Shown piece by piece: positions 16,531 through 27,892 of a DNA stretch of 64,000 nucleotides (positions are counted from its first letter, which is position 1; every line of letters begins with the position of its first letter). Source of the DNA: Pseudomonas sp. N040 (GTDB taxonomy: Bacteria > Pseudomonadota > Gammaproteobacteria > Pseudomonadales > Pseudomonadaceae); contig NZ_JADOBE010000009.1 of assembly GCF_015637705.1 (NCBI RefSeq), positions 1 to 64,000 of the forward strand, written 5' to 3'. The notes beneath the pieces were generated by a model that worked only from the letters and a program-made list of their open reading frames with translations, made no database searches and had not been told where the DNA came from. Made by a program: the position numbers and the translations under genes.

Positions 16531-17493
16531 TCAATCCGCCCGGCGGAACAGCGGCAGGCAGGCCCGGGCAATCTGTTCGACATGCCGGTGGTCGGTGCCG
16601 CAACAGCCGCCGAAGACGTTGAGGTGGCGGAGTTTCTCCTGCTTCAGCGCGGCATAGTCGCGGCCGAGTTCCTCCGGATCGCCGGCGTCGAGCTCGGGGG
16701 CCTCGTTGAGTTCGGCATGACTCATCCGTGAAGCATTGGCGCGCAGCCCGCGCAGGCGGCTGGTCCAGGGCTCATCGCCGGCGAGGCTGGTGCTGAAGTG
16801 CGCCGGATGGGCGCAGTTGATCATGTAGTACGCCGGGCCAGTCGCGGTGGCGGCATCCACCTGCAGGATCGCCTCGCCCAGCGGCTGGCCGGTCGGCAGC
16901 CGGCCATCGGTTTCCAGGGTAAAGGAGATGACCACCGGCAGCCCGGCCTGTTGCGCCGCGCGGGCCAGGCCGATGGCTTCCTCGGCATAGTTCATGGTGA
17001 TCGCACCGATCAGGTCGGCGGCGCTGTCGGCGAAGCTCGCGACCTGCGCGGCGTGGTAGTCCTCGGCCTGCGCGGCGGACATCCGCTCCCCGGGCACATA
17101 GCCATCGCCGCGCGGGCCGATACAGCCGCTGATGACGATGGGCGTGGCGACGGTCTCGAACTCCGCGCGGATGGCCTCGAGCAGGGCGACACTCCGGCGA
17201 TTGGCCTCGGCGAGCGCGGCGGCATCGTAGCCAAGCAACCTGGCCCAGTCGGCACTGGCGCGCCAGGTCGGTGTCTCGAGCACCAGCCCGGCGCCGTGCC
17301 GGCGGGCCAGTTGCGCATAGGGACGGAAGTAGTTGCGCAGCGCCGCCTCACCCTGCGCCGTGCGCAGCAGATCGAAGGCGGCGAAGTGCGGTAGCTCCAG
17401 GCCGTCGTGGAAGATCAGGCTGGTCTCGATGCCGCCATCGGCCAGGAAGCAGCCACCACCCAACTGCGGCAACGCGTGCCGGTACTTTGCCAT
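16531..17493 (-). CDS. Homocysteine S-methyltransferase family protein
   Basis: 320 residues of the zinc-dependent homocysteine methyltransferase barrel: LADGGIETSLIFHDG near the N-terminus, VISGCIGPRGDGYV, and the zinc-ligand cysteines in INCAHP (about 220) and GGCCGTDHRH (about 289-298). The family transfers a methyl group from S-methylmethionine or a related donor to homocysteine in the cytoplasm. The ATG at 17493 is chosen because the family begins a few residues before the LADGG motif; the longer frame would overlap the upstream GFA gene. Single-domain size argues against MetH. Confidence 0.88.
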   Translation of the reverse strand: MAKYRHALPQLGGGCFLADGGIETSLIFHDGLELPHFAAFDLLRTAQGEAALRNYFRPYAQLARRHGAGLVLETPTWRASADWARLLGYDAAALAEANRRSVALLEAIRAEFETVATPIVISGCIGPRGDGYVPGERMSAAQAEDYHAAQVASFADSAADLIGAITMNYAEEAIGLARAAQQAGLPVVISFTLETDGRLPTGQPLGEAILQVDAATATGPAYYMINCAHPAHFSTSLAGDEPWTSRLRGLRANASRMSHAELNEAPELDAGDPEELGRDYAALKQEKLRHLNVFGGCCGTDHRHVEQIARACLPLFRRAD

Positions 17494-17527
17494 CTCAAGC
17501 CTCCCCGCGCGGCACAGCCGGCCACGC

Positions 17528-17926
17528 TTACAGGTGTGCGTAGAACTCGGGCGGCGCCAGGCGGTCATGCAGGCCGTCGACACAGGTGATCGGCAGCTCC
17601 GCCAGGGCCTGCTCGCTCAGGCCCTCCAGGCAGCCGATGTTCACCCCGTACAGCTTGCCCATCGGCGTGTCGTTGCCGACCCCGAACGGGCGGACGCCGC
17701 AGTGCTTGCAAAAGTAATGAACGTTCTGCCGGGTGTTGAACCGGTACTCGCTGAGCTGATCCTCGCCGGAACGCAGGCGAAAGCCCTCGGCACCGGCAAT
17801 CGCCGGCCAGAAGCGGGTGCGCCGGCAGATCGAGCAGTTGCAGCGGTAGGTGGCCTGCTCCAGGTCGAGATCCGCCTCGAAGGTCACCGCACCGCAGTGG
17901 CAGCTGCCGCTATAGGTTTTCAGCAT
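17528..17926 (-). CDS. GFA family (glutathione-dependent formaldehyde-activating-like) zinc protein
   Basis: 132 residues with the GFA/CENP-V cysteine pattern: SCHCGAV (C9, C11), RCNCSICRR (C29, C31, C34) and FCKHCGV near 72-75. These ligate two zinc ions in the Mss4-like fold. Family members bind glutathione adducts or have unknown substrates. The ATG at 17926 begins the MLKTYSGSCHCG motif directly; the longer frame upstream adds 14 residues without family support. It is 34 bp upstream of the homocysteine methyltransferase start and likely cotranscribed. Confidence 0.88.
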   Translation of the reverse strand: MLKTYSGSCHCGAVTFEADLDLEQATYRCNCSICRRTRFWPAIAGAEGFRLRSGEDQLSEYRFNTRQNVHYFCKHCGVRPFGVGNDTPMGKLYGVNIGCLEGLSEQALAELPITCVDGLHDRLAPPEFYAHL

Positions 17927-18045
17927 GGCCAGTCGCCCTCCGCACATGCCCGCGCTGTCTGGAAGCATAGCCGTTGCCGGTTCAACTGGCGCTGGCGGGC
18001 GCCGGGCGGAGTTGTCGCCAGGGCCGGCGCGCCTGCTGCGAAGGG

Positions 18046-18444
18046 TTATCTGCCGCCGCTCGACTCGGCCGAGCCAAGCAGCCGCACGATGCCCTGGCCA
18101 AGCAATCCCCCGACAAGTCCAGCCAGGGCGCCCATGACGCCCAGCGCGATGACCACGAAAGGAAACAGGTTTGCAGTTTCCGGCGGCACGAAGAAATGGA
18201 TGGTTGCGTCCAGGAGGGCACCGGCGGCCAATGCCGAACCCACAATCAGGGCAATCAGGGTCGCGCGGAGTCGAGCAACTGCGCCAAAGAGGATTGCGGT
18301 GACTAGCGAAACGCCTGTTATGGCAATTGTCCCCGGGACCGCATCGTTAACTGGCACGGTTTGCCTGTTCCAGTACAGGCCTGCGAGTACAGCAACAATC
18401 ATTACAACTGTGCCGCCGACGATCACTACCGATTTCTTGTCCAT
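18046..18444 (-). CDS. Four-helix membrane protein of unknown function
   Basis: 132 residues with hydrophobic helices at about 6-25, 38-57, 61-85 and 93-122. There are no charged catalytic motifs, and no family I can name. A GGGGGTT box lies before the ATG. It is isolated between the GFA gene and the NnrU gene, all on the minus strand. Confidence 0.6.
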   Translation of the reverse strand: MDKKSVVIVGGTVVMIVAVLAGLYWNRQTVPVNDAVPGTIAITGVSLVTAILFGAVARLRATLIALIVGSALAAGALLDATIHFFVPPETANLFPFVVIALGVMGALAGLVGGLLGQGIVRLLGSAESSGGR

Positions 18445-18576
18445 AGAACCCCCGTTCAGGCATTAACTAATGGGGTCGGAGTCATTTAGTTGCGCCCTTT
18501 TTAGACACATAGCCATTGCCGGTTCCGCGGGTGCTGGCGGGTGCGGGTCGGGGAATCGTGCCCCCCCGCCCCGCAG

Positions 18577-19155
18577 CTACCCCAGCGGCGACACACCGAT
18601 CAGCCACAGGTGCAGCACGCGGGCAAACACTACCCAGAGGATGATGCCGGCCACCAGGTTGATGACGGTGGCGCTCCATTTCGGCTGCGGATACACCACC
18701 TGGTTGAGGCGGTCGCGCCGGTAGCAGCTGGCCAGGTCGAACGCCGCCCACAGGCCGAAGCTGGCGAACAGCAGCAGGTCGGCCGGGCTGCTGTTGACCA
18801 GCAGGTGCGCCAGGGCAAACAGCAGCACACCCCAGAGCATCGGATGGCGAACCAGCAGGCGAATATGGCTGTGCTTGATCGCGTAGGCGCTCAGCAGCAG
18901 CATGCTTGCCAGCATCAGCAGGGCGGTTGCGCCGCGCCCCCAGGCCGGCAGGTTCCACAGCGGCTGGGCGTCGAGACGTGCCTGCGCGTAGCCCCACACG
19001 ATCAGGGCAAAACCCAGCAGTGCAACGGCGCTGTAGAAGCCGCGCCAGGGCAGGGCGCCCCAGGCGGCAATGCGTTCACTGCGCCAGCCGTCGGCCAGCA
19101 TGCGCACCGAGTGCATGCCGAGAAAAAGCAGCAGGCCGATTACCAGATAAGTCAT
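18577..19155 (-). CDS. NnrU family membrane protein
   Basis: 192 residues with about five or six transmembrane helices. Landmarks of the NnrU family are LLLFLGMHSVRMLADGWR at the start, FYSAVALLGFALIVWGYAQAR, and RHPMLWGVLLFALAHLLVN with its conserved His residues. NnrU was described with denitrification genes; the homologues here and elsewhere occur outside such clusters, and NnrU-like proteins relate to isoprenylcysteine carboxyl methyltransferase-type or heme-associated membrane proteins. An AAGGAG site precedes the ATG. The role here is unknown. Confidence 0.82.
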   Translation of the reverse strand: MTYLVIGLLLFLGMHSVRMLADGWRSERIAAWGALPWRGFYSAVALLGFALIVWGYAQARLDAQPLWNLPAWGRGATALLMLASMLLLSAYAIKHSHIRLLVRHPMLWGVLLFALAHLLVNSSPADLLLFASFGLWAAFDLASCYRRDRLNQVVYPQPKWSATVINLVAGIILWVVFARVLHLWLIGVSPLG

Positions 19156-19549
19156 GTCGGGCTCTCCTTGTACATGCGCGTTGCGCGGGTAGTTGGGGTT
19201 CTTTCTAGCACAGGCCTGGCCGCCCTGGTTTCAGGGCAGTGATTTTTTGCCGGGATGACAAAGGATCTGGACCCGGCACCTGCTGGTTTGTGGCGGCGTT
19301 CTGCCAAGCCGCTGGAGCGAACGCAGCTTGAGCGCTTGGCGCCTGGGGGGCGGATGTCCGGTGCGTTTCTTTCTGCTTGCCGCACTGCAAGAAAAAGTAG
19401 CCCGCCCGGAGTACAGCCGCAGGCTGGCCCTAAAGGCAGGCGCGGCGCGCATACCCGTAGTCCTGTGCCGCGCAAAGTGCTGCGCTGGGGTGCGCAGTCG
19501 GGGCCAGCAAATACAGCACCGGATTGCACCATCCGGTGCTTCATGCACC
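19156..19549. other. Intergenic region with degenerate, repeat-like coding remnants
   Basis: About 390 bases between NnrU and valS. Several overlapping frames on the minus strand give Arg/Pro/Ser-rich peptides without ribosome sites. They resemble the decayed low-complexity sequence often mis-annotated as small proteins in Pseudomonas intergenic spaces. I see no intact gene or RNA. Confidence 0.4.
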
Positions 19550-22381
19550 TCACAGGTTGGCGATCTTCTCGCGCTGCTCGACCAGCTTGGCCAGCGCCTG
19601 TTCGGCCTCGGCCAGCTTGGCGCGTTCCTTGTCGAGTACCTCGGCTGGCGCCTTGGCGACGAAGCCTGCGTTGGCCAGCTTGCCGCCGACACGCTGCACT
19701 TCACCGGAGAGGCGCTGGATCTCCTTGTCCAGGCGCGCCAGTTCGGCGTCCTTGTCGATCAGCCCGGCCATCGGCACCAGCACTTCCATCTCGCCGACCA
19801 GGGTGGTCGCGGACATCGGTGCCTCTTCGCCGGCGGCCAGTACGCGGACCGACTCCAGTTTGGCCAGCTTGTTCAGCAGCGGTGCGAAGTCGTGCAGGCG
19901 GCGCAGGTCGGAGGCCGAGGCGTTGGCGACGATGATGTCGATGCGCCTGGCCATGGAGATTTTCATCTCACCACGGATCTGGCGGACGCCGAGCATCAGC
20001 TGCTTGACCCACTCGATGTCGCCTTCGGCGGCGTCGTCGATGCGGGCATCAACGGCCACCGGCCAGGCCTGCAACATGATGGTGGCGCCGTCCTTGCCGG
20101 CCTGCGCCTTGATGCGCTGCCAGATTTCTTCGGTGATGAAGGGCATGAACGGGTGGGCCAGGCGCAGGATGACTTCCAGCACGCGGATCAGCGTGCGGCG
20201 GGTGCCGCGCTGGCGCTCGGCCGGTGCGTTCTCGTCCCACAGCACCGGCTTGACCAGCTCCAGGTACCAGGCGCAGTACTCGTCCCAGATAAACTCGTAG
20301 AGCGCCTGCGCGGCCAGGTCGAAGCGGAAGGCGTCGAGGTGGCGGGTCACGTCCTGCTCGCAGCGCTGCAGGGCGGAGATGATCCAGCGGTCGACCGGCG
20401 ACAGGTCGACGGCTTCGCCATTGATGCCGGTGTCCTGGTTATCGGTGTTCTCGATAACGAAGTTGGCGGCGTTCCACAGCTTGTTGCAGAAGTTGCGGTA
20501 GCCCTCGACGCGGCCCATGTCGAACTTGATGTCGCGGCCGGTGGAGGCCAGCGCCAGGTTGGTGAAGCGCAGGGCGTCGGTGCCGTAGGCGGCGATGCCT
20601 TCCGGGAATTCGGCGCGGGTCTGCTTGGCGATCTTCTCGGCCAGCTTGGGCTGCATCATGCCGCTGGTGCGCTTGGCCACCAGGGCTTCGAGGTCGATGC
20701 CGTCGACGATGTCCAGCGGGTCGAGCACGTTGCCCTTGGACTTGGACATCTTCTGCCCCTGGCCGTCGCGCACCAGGCCATGCACGTACACGGTCTTGAA
20801 CGGGATCTGCCCGGTCAGGTGGGTGGACAGCATGATCATCCGGGCGACCCAGAAGAAGATGATGTCGAAGCCGGTGACCAGTACGTCGGTCGGGTGGAAT
20901 GTCTTGAGGAAGTCGGTCTGCTGTGGCCAGCCGAGGGTGGAGAAGGTCCACAGGCCGGAGCTGAACCAGGTGTCCAGCACGTCTTCGTCCTGGCGCAGGG
21001 CGATGTCACCCAGATTGTGCTTGGCGCGGACTTCCGCCTCGTCGCGGCCGACATAGACGTTGCCGGCCTCGTCGTACCAGGCCGGTATGCGGTGACCCCA
21101 CCACAGCTGACGGCTGATGCACCAGTCCTGGATGTCGCGCATCCAGCTGAAGTACATGTTTTCGTACTGCTTGGGCACGAACTGGATCTCGCCGCTCTCG
21201 ACCACGGCGATGGCCTTCTCGGCCAGCGGCTTGGTGGCGACGTACCACTGGTCGGTCAGCCAGGGCTCGATGATGGTGCCGGAGCGGTCGCCCTTCGGCA
21301 CTTTCAGGGCATGGGCGTCGATGCTTTCGAGGAGGCCGGCGGTTTCAAACGCAGTGACTATCTGCTTGCGCGCCTCGAAGCGGTCCAGGCCGGCGAACTG
21401 CGCCGGCAGGCTGCCGTCGATCTCTGCGTTGACGCTGCCGTCGAAATTGAACACCTGGGCGCGCGCCAGCACGGCGGCGTCCTGGTCGAAGATGTTGAGC
21501 AGCGGCAGGTTGTGGCGCTTGCCGACTTCGTAGTCGTTGAAGTCGTGGGCCGGGGTGATCTTCACGCAGCCGGTGCCGAACTCGGGGTCGCAGTAGTCGT
21601 CGGCGATGATCGGGATGCGCCGGCCAACCAGTGGCAGCTCGACGTAGGTGCCGATCAGCGCCTTGTAGCGCTCGTCTTCCGGGTGCACGGCCACGGCGGC
21701 GTCGCCGAGCATGGTTTCCGGGCGAGTGGTGGCGACTATCAGGTAGTCCTTGCCGTCGGCGGTCTTATTGCCGTCGGCCAGCGGGTAGCGCAGGTTCCAC
21801 AGGCTGCCTTTCTCGTCGTGGTTTTCCACTTCGAGGTCGGAGATGGCGGTGTGGAACTTGGTGTCCCAGTTGACCAGGCGCTTGCCGCGGTAGATCAGGC
21901 CATCCTGGTGCAGGCGCACGAAGGCCTCTTTAACGGCTTCCGAGAGGCCCTCGTCCATGGTGAAACGCTCGCGCGACCAGTCCACCGAGCTGCCCAGGCG
22001 ACGGATCTGCCGGGTGATGGTGCCGCCGGACTGCTCCTTCCATTCCCAGACCTTCTCCAGGAACTTCTCGCGGCCCAGATCATGACGGCCGATGCCCTCG
22101 GCGGCCAGCTGGCGCTCGACCACCATCTGGGTGGCGATGCCGGCGTGGTCGGTGCCCGGCTGCCACAGGGTGTTGCGGCCCTGCATGCGGCGGAAGCGGA
22201 TCAGGCAGTCCATGATCGAGTTGTTGAAACCATGGCCCATGTGCAGGCTGCCGGTGACGTTCGGCGGCGGGATCATGATGGTGTAGGGCTCGCCGGAACC
22301 TTGCGGGGCGAAGTAGTGGTTCTGCTCCCAGGTCTGGTACCAGGAAGTTTCGATGGCGTGGGGTTGGTAGGTCTTGTCCAT
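19550..22381 (-). CDS. valS: Valine--tRNA ligase
   Basis: 943 residues, the normal ValRS length. The class I HIGH motif appears as [13 protein letters not shown] (38-50) and the KMSKS loop as KMSKSKGN near 545. The large CP1 editing domain lies between (about 190-400, with the conserved [16 protein letters not shown] segment). A C-terminal coiled-coil arm (about 875-943) ends the protein: [19 protein letters not shown]. It charges tRNA-Val in the cytoplasm and edits threonine. It is followed in Pseudomonas order by holC and pepA. A start at 22381 gives the family's MDKTYQP N-terminus. Confidence 0.98.
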   Translation of the reverse strand: MDKTYQPHAIETSWYQTWEQNHYFAPQGSGEPYTIMIPPPNVTGSLHMGHGFNNSIMDCLIRFRRMQGRNTLWQPGTDHAGIATQMVVERQLAAEGIGRHDLGREKFLEKVWEWKEQSGGTITRQIRRLGSSVDWSRERFTMDEGLSEAVKEAFVRLHQDGLIYRGKRLVNWDTKFHTAISDLEVENHDEKGSLWNLRYPLADGNKTADGKDYLIVATTRPETMLGDAAVAVHPEDERYKALIGTYVELPLVGRRIPIIADDYCDPEFGTGCVKITPAHDFNDYEVGKRHNLPLLNIFDQDAAVLARAQVFNFDGSVNAEIDGSLPAQFAGLDRFEARKQIVTAFETAGLLESIDAHALKVPKGDRSGTIIEPWLTDQWYVATKPLAEKAIAVVESGEIQFVPKQYENMYFSWMRDIQDWCISRQLWWGHRIPAWYDEAGNVYVGRDEAEVRAKHNLGDIALRQDEDVLDTWFSSGLWTFSTLGWPQQTDFLKTFHPTDVLVTGFDIIFFWVARMIMLSTHLTGQIPFKTVYVHGLVRDGQGQKMSKSKGNVLDPLDIVDGIDLEALVAKRTSGMMQPKLAEKIAKQTRAEFPEGIAAYGTDALRFTNLALASTGRDIKFDMGRVEGYRNFCNKLWNAANFVIENTDNQDTGINGEAVDLSPVDRWIISALQRCEQDVTRHLDAFRFDLAAQALYEFIWDEYCAWYLELVKPVLWDENAPAERQRGTRRTLIRVLEVILRLAHPFMPFITEEIWQRIKAQAGKDGATIMLQAWPVAVDARIDDAAEGDIEWVKQLMLGVRQIRGEMKISMARRIDIIVANASASDLRRLHDFAPLLNKLAKLESVRVLAAGEEAPMSATTLVGEMEVLVPMAGLIDKDAELARLDKEIQRLSGEVQRVGGKLANAGFVAKAPAEVLDKERAKLAEAEQALAKLVEQREKIANL

Positions 22382-22512
22382 GGGTGGCGGGACCGTTCTG
22401 GCGGCTGATCGGGAAAGCCGGCGAGTATAACGGTTTAAGGCCTCGGGCCGTAAGCTTCAGGCTGCAGGCAGGTGCGGCTGGCCGCGCTGGAACCGGCGGA
22501 AACTGCCGGTTT

Positions 22513-22872
22513 TCAGGGCTTGTGCTGCTTGATCAGGAGATCCAGCCGGCCCTGCAGGCGGCGCTGGAGCTCGGCTTCGATCTGCGGCACGAAATCATCG
22601 ATGACCTCCTGCAGCAGCAGTTCGGCCGCGGTCCGCAGCGCGCTGTCCAGCGGATTGATCGCCAGGGATTGCGGCCCGGCAGCCGGTGCTGATGGCCGTG
22701 GCGGGGCGGCTGTTGCCGGAGTAACGATGTCGGAGAGCAGCGGAATGTCCTGCGGATTGATCGCATCGGTCAGTAGCGGCGGCTCGGGGTGCTCAGGCTC
22801 GAGCAACTGGCGGATCGATTCCAGATCGCTGAGCAGCTGGGCCGGTTTGTCTTTGGGCGGGTTGCTGTCCAT
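22513..22872 (-). CDS. Conserved Pseudomonas protein of unknown function beside holC
   Basis: 119 residues, very Pro/Leu/Glu-rich. The first half is low-complexity (EPEHPEPPLLTDAINPQDIP), and the last third is a helical segment (AAELLLQEVIDDFVPQIEAELQRRLQGRLDLLIKQH). No enzymatic motif. It begins 9 bp after the holC stop, so it is cotranscribed with DNA polymerase III chi. The helical tail may mediate protein contacts, but that is inference. Confidence 0.75.
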   Translation of the reverse strand: MDSNPPKDKPAQLLSDLESIRQLLEPEHPEPPLLTDAINPQDIPLLSDIVTPATAAPPRPSAPAAGPQSLAINPLDSALRTAAELLLQEVIDDFVPQIEAELQRRLQGRLDLLIKQHKP

Positions 22873-22881
22873 GACTTGCTC

Positions 22882-23301
22882 TTAGAGCTCTACACGGCGC
22901 GGATCATACCCGCGCTGGCGATAACTGCGAAAATTCTCGCGCCCGGCGGCCAGTAATTCGGGCTGCTGGTCGACGATCTCGATGATGCGCTGAAATTGCG
23001 CCAGATGCCCGGACAGGTCGTGGCCCAGGTTGAGCAGCACCCCGTTGGCCTGGGCGGGCGCTTCATTCTCGCCGATCACCACCGGCGCCAGCGGATCGTC
23101 GGCATGCAGGTTGTGCGGCACGAAGGTGTCGCGGCGAAACTGCCAGAGCAGCTCGTCGAGCTCCCGGCACTGCTGCGCATCGCTGCAGCGCAGGAATACC
23201 GGCAGGCCCTGGCGCCAGGCTTTCAGGGCCAGCTGGCAGGCGGTCTGCAGGCGCGCGGCAGGCTGCTCGCCGGGAAGCACGTAAAACTCGATGCGGGTCA
23301 T
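22882..23301 (-). CDS. holC: DNA polymerase III subunit chi
   Basis: 139 residues with the HolC pattern: FYVLPGEQPAARLQTACQLALKAW, LPVFLRCSDAQQCRELDELLW, FVPHNLHADDPLAPVVIGENE and VLLNLGHDL. Chi joins the clamp loader to single-strand DNA-binding protein during replication. The order valS, small ORF, holC, pepA is the standard Pseudomonas arrangement and supports the call. The pepA stop lies 45 bp upstream. Confidence 0.95.
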   Translation of the reverse strand: MTRIEFYVLPGEQPAARLQTACQLALKAWRQGLPVFLRCSDAQQCRELDELLWQFRRDTFVPHNLHADDPLAPVVIGENEAPAQANGVLLNLGHDLSGHLAQFQRIIEIVDQQPELLAAGRENFRSYRQRGYDPRRVEL

Positions 23302-23345
23302 GGGCTCTGGTCTGTTGGCGGTTCGATTGGCCGGCGCCGGGCGCT

Positions 23346-24878
<1,533 letters not shown>

Positions 24879-24965
24879 TCAGTGGTCCGCGCCAATGGCG
24901 GGCCAGCAGTCATGCGGCTAGTTTGAGCGTTGCTGCCTGAGCCTGACAACCCTGGAGTGTCTGGT

Positions 24966-26093
24966 TTGATCGTATTCCGTTACCTGTCCCGCGAAGTGTT
25001 GGTCACCATGAGCGCCGTCAGCGCCACGCTGCTGGTGATCATCATGAGTGGCCGTTTCATCAAGTATCTGGCCCAGGCTACCCAGGGCATCCTCGATCCG
25101 TCAGCCCTGTTGCTGATCATGGCCTTCCGCATCCCCGGTTTCCTGCAGATGATCCTGCCACTGGGGCTGTTTCTCGGCATCCTGCTGGCCTATGGGCGCC
25201 TGTACATGGACAGCGAAATGACCGTGCTGACCGCTACCGGCATGAGCCAGCAGCGCCTGACGCTGTACAGCTTCGCCCCGGCGCTGCTGGTGGCGCTGCT
25301 GGTGGCCTGGCTGACCATGGGCCTGACGCCCAAGGGAGCGGAGGAGGTCGAGCGCATCCTCAACCAGCAGGACACCCTGACCGAGTTCGATACCCTGGTG
25401 CCCGGGCGCTTCCAGAAGATGCGCAATGCCGAGCGGGTTACCTATGTCGAGCACCTTTCCGCGGATCGCACCCAGCTCGGCGGCGTGTTCATTTCGGAAA
25501 AGCGGCGCTCGGCGGATGGCGCCAAGGAGCGTGGCATCACCGTGCTGGTGGCTGACAGCGGACGCCAGGAAATCCAGCCCGATGGCAGCCGTTACCTGAT
25601 CCTGGAGAATGGCTACCGTTACGACGGCACCCCGGGCGCCGCCGATTATCGGGTGACCCGTTATGACGCGCATGGCGTGTTGCTACCTAAAGCCAGCGTC
25701 AGCGGCGAGATCACCGACCGCGAGGCCATCCCGACCAGGGAGCTGCTCGGCAGTTCCAAGCGCAAGCATCAGGTCGAGCTGCAATGGCGGCTTTCGCTGC
25801 CGCTGCTGGTGTTTGTGATCGTCCTGCTGGCAGTGCCCCTGTCCCGGGTCAATCCACGCCAGGGGCGCTATCTCAAGTTACTGCCGGCCATCTTCCTGTA
25901 CATGGCTTATCTGTCCTTGCTGATCGCGGTGCGTGGCGCGCTGATCAAGGGGCGCATCCCGGTTGAAGTCGGCCTGTGGCCGGTACACGGCCTGTTCCTG
26001 CTGATTGGCTTGCTGCTGCTTTACTGGGAGCCCTTGCAGCTGCGCTGGAAGGCGCGGCGCGCGACACGGGAGGTGGCACTTGGTCAAGCTTGA
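24966..26093 (+). CDS. lptF: LPS export ABC transporter permease LptF
   Basis: 375 residues of the YjgP/YjgQ permease family. Three N-terminal helices (about 13-33, 53-77, 96-120) precede a periplasmic beta-jellyroll domain (about 125-265), and three helices end the protein. LptF with LptG and LptB extracts lipopolysaccharide from the inner membrane. The start is a TTG at 24966, giving the family's IVFRYLSREV N-terminus about 10 bases after a GGAG box; GTG at 24957 is too close to that box. The end overlaps lptG by 14 bp. Confidence 0.94.
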   Translation: MIVFRYLSREVLVTMSAVSATLLVIIMSGRFIKYLAQATQGILDPSALLLIMAFRIPGFLQMILPLGLFLGILLAYGRLYMDSEMTVLTATGMSQQRLTLYSFAPALLVALLVAWLTMGLTPKGAEEVERILNQQDTLTEFDTLVPGRFQKMRNAERVTYVEHLSADRTQLGGVFISEKRRSADGAKERGITVLVADSGRQEIQPDGSRYLILENGYRYDGTPGAADYRVTRYDAHGVLLPKASVSGEITDREAIPTRELLGSSKRKHQVELQWRLSLPLLVFVIVLLAVPLSRVNPRQGRYLKLLPAIFLYMAYLSLLIAVRGALIKGRIPVEVGLWPVHGLFLLIGLLLLYWEPLQLRWKARRATREVALGQA

Positions 26094-27141
26094 TCGCTAC
26101 ATTGGCGCCAGTGTGTTCTGGTCGATTCTGGCCGTGCTGCTGGTCATTCTCGGCCTGGCCCTGCTGTTCGCCTTCATCGATGAGTTGAATGACATCGAGG
26201 GCGGCTACGGCCTGCTGGAGGCTTTCTGGTATGTGCTGCTGACCACGCCGCAGCGGCTGTTCGAGCTGTTGCCGATGGCGGCGCTGATCGGTTGCCTGGT
26301 CGGGCTGGGTACCTTGGCCAGCAACAGCGAGCTCACCGTCATGCGCGCGGCCGGGGTATCCGTCGGGCGAATCGTCTGGGCCGTGATGAAGCCCATGCTG
26401 GTGCTGATGCTGGCGGGCCTGCTGATCAGCGAGTACGTGGCGCCGGTTACCGAGAGCATGGCGCAATCCAGTCGGGCCATGGCGCAGGGTGCCGGGGATG
26501 CGCAAAGTGCCAAGCGCGGCTTGTGGCACCGTGAAGGTAACGAGTTTGTGCATATCAATGCCGTGCAGCCGAACGGCCTGCTGGTTGGCGTGACCCGTTA
26601 CCGCTTTGGTCCGGAGCATCGTCTGGAACATTCCAGTTTTGCCCGGCGGGCGGTTTTCGATGGGCTCAACTGGGAACTGCAGGACGTCACCACGACGCTG
26701 TTCAGGGAAGATCAGACCGAGGTCGTCAAGCTGCCCGAGGAACGCTGGGACATTCAGTTGAGCCCGCAGCTGCTGAGCACCGCCGTGCTGGACCCGGATG
26801 CCCTGTCGATCAGCGGCCTGTGGGATTACACCCACTACCTGGCGGAGCAGGGGCTGAACAACGGGCCCTACTGGCTGGCATTCTGGAGCAAGGTGCTCAA
26901 GCCGGTGGTGACCATGGCGCTGGTGCTGATGGCCATTTCCTTCATCTTCGGGCCGTTGCGCTCGGTAACCCTGGGGCAGCGGGTGTTCACCGGTGTGCTG
27001 GTGGGTTTCGTGTTCCAGATTGCCCAGGACCTGCTCGGCCCTTCGAGCCTGGTGTTCGGCTTCCCGCCATTGCTGGCGGTGCTGATTCCGGCCGGGATCT
27101 GTGCGCTGGCCGGTATCTGGCTGTTGCGCCGGGCGGGGTGA
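26080..27141 (+). CDS. lptG: LPS export ABC transporter permease LptG
   Basis: 353 residues with the same layout as LptF: the N-terminal segment VKLDRYIGASVFWSIL, three helices, a periplasmic domain, then three helices with VVTMALVLMAISFIFGPLRSVTLGQR. It is the second permease half of the LptB2FG transporter. A GGAGG box at about 26069 and a TTG at 26080 give the family start; longer frames upstream lie within lptF. The 14-bp overlap indicates coupled translation. Confidence 0.94.
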   Translation: MVKLDRYIGASVFWSILAVLLVILGLALLFAFIDELNDIEGGYGLLEAFWYVLLTTPQRLFELLPMAALIGCLVGLGTLASNSELTVMRAAGVSVGRIVWAVMKPMLVLMLAGLLISEYVAPVTESMAQSSRAMAQGAGDAQSAKRGLWHREGNEFVHINAVQPNGLLVGVTRYRFGPEHRLEHSSFARRAVFDGLNWELQDVTTTLFREDQTEVVKLPEERWDIQLSPQLLSTAVLDPDALSISGLWDYTHYLAEQGLNNGPYWLAFWSKVLKPVVTMALVLMAISFIFGPLRSVTLGQRVFTGVLVGFVFQIAQDLLGPSSLVFGFPPLLAVLIPAGICALAGIWLLRRAG

Positions 27142-27289
27142 GCCGGAACAGGCGAACGCTTGGTCATGGATGGCTGGGCCAAGGTTAACTGGTACACCGA
27201 AGTGTCGACAGGGATGTCATCGTCAACACTGCTTCGCTCCGGTCCTCGGCGGTCGACATCCCGGTATCCTCACCGGAAGCGCGGCGAAA

Positions 27290-27787
27290 CTATTTCTTGT
27301 GCGTGTCCTTGGGCAGCTGGACGAGCTCGCTGTCCGAGAAACTGTCGTGCCAGCTGCGTTTTTCCTTGCTGACCAGTACCCAGAAAAATCCCAGCCCGAG
27401 GCACACCCAGGACGCAATGGCGGCCATGAAGCGCACCAGTGCCTGCCACAGGCTGATGGCGCTGCCGTCCTTGTTCTGCACGCGGATACGCCAGACCTGC
27501 ATGCCCAAGGTCTGACCGTTGTGGGTCCAGAACTTGGCGAAGAAGGCGAACACGCCGAGGAATACCAGGCTGGCGAGCAGCGGGTCGGCGTCAAGGGCGC
27601 CGGCATCGGCCATGGCCTTCAACTGGGCGTTGCCGTAGATCGCGCGCAGCAGCCCTTGCTGGTAGGCGAGGGTGATGCTCATGGCCAGTGCCAGGCACAG
27701 CAGGGTGTCATAGAAGATGGCGGCGAACCGACGGATGAGTCCCGCTGCGGGAAAACTGCCTGCGGGGCGCAGTTGATGCTTTGGCAT
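27290..27787 (-). CDS. RDD family membrane protein
   Basis: 165 residues. RDD signatures are the N-terminal LIRRFAAIFYDTLLCLALAM (variant of the R-x-x-A-x-x-x-D motif) and NGQTLGMQVWRIRVQNKDG, with hydrophobic helices at about 22-46, 68-87 and 118-138. The ATG at 27787 is used because the frame upstream crosses the shared intergenic sequence. RDD proteins are small inner-membrane proteins of mostly unknown role; some act in ion exchange. It is convergent with lptG and lies just downstream of the csp gene on the same strand. Confidence 0.85.
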   Translation of the reverse strand: MPKHQLRPAGSFPAAGLIRRFAAIFYDTLLCLALAMSITLAYQQGLLRAIYGNAQLKAMADAGALDADPLLASLVFLGVFAFFAKFWTHNGQTLGMQVWRIRVQNKDGSAISLWQALVRFMAAIASWVCLGLGFFWVLVSKEKRSWHDSFSDSELVQLPKDTHKK

Positions 27788-27844
27788 GGTGTGCTCTTGG
27801 TCCAGTGAATGTGTGGATTGTACAGGCCCGGAAATCCAGGGCAC

Positions 27845-27879
27845 AAAAAAGCCCCTGATGTCGCCATCAGGGGCTTTTT
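27845..27879 (-). terminator. Rho-independent terminator of the cold-shock gene
   Basis: A 10-bp stem (GCCCCTGATG / CATCAGGGGC) with a 4-base TCGC loop. It is flanked by AAAAAA and CTTTTT, so it can function in both directions. It lies 14 bp past the csp stop on the minus strand. Confidence 0.92.
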
Positions 27880-27892
27880 CTGCAACAGCCGA

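Noticed and set aside
19328..22408. 1026-codon plus-strand frame over valS
   Set aside because: High-GC antisense shadow of the intact valS gene; no ribosome site or family motif, and it runs across the valS start.
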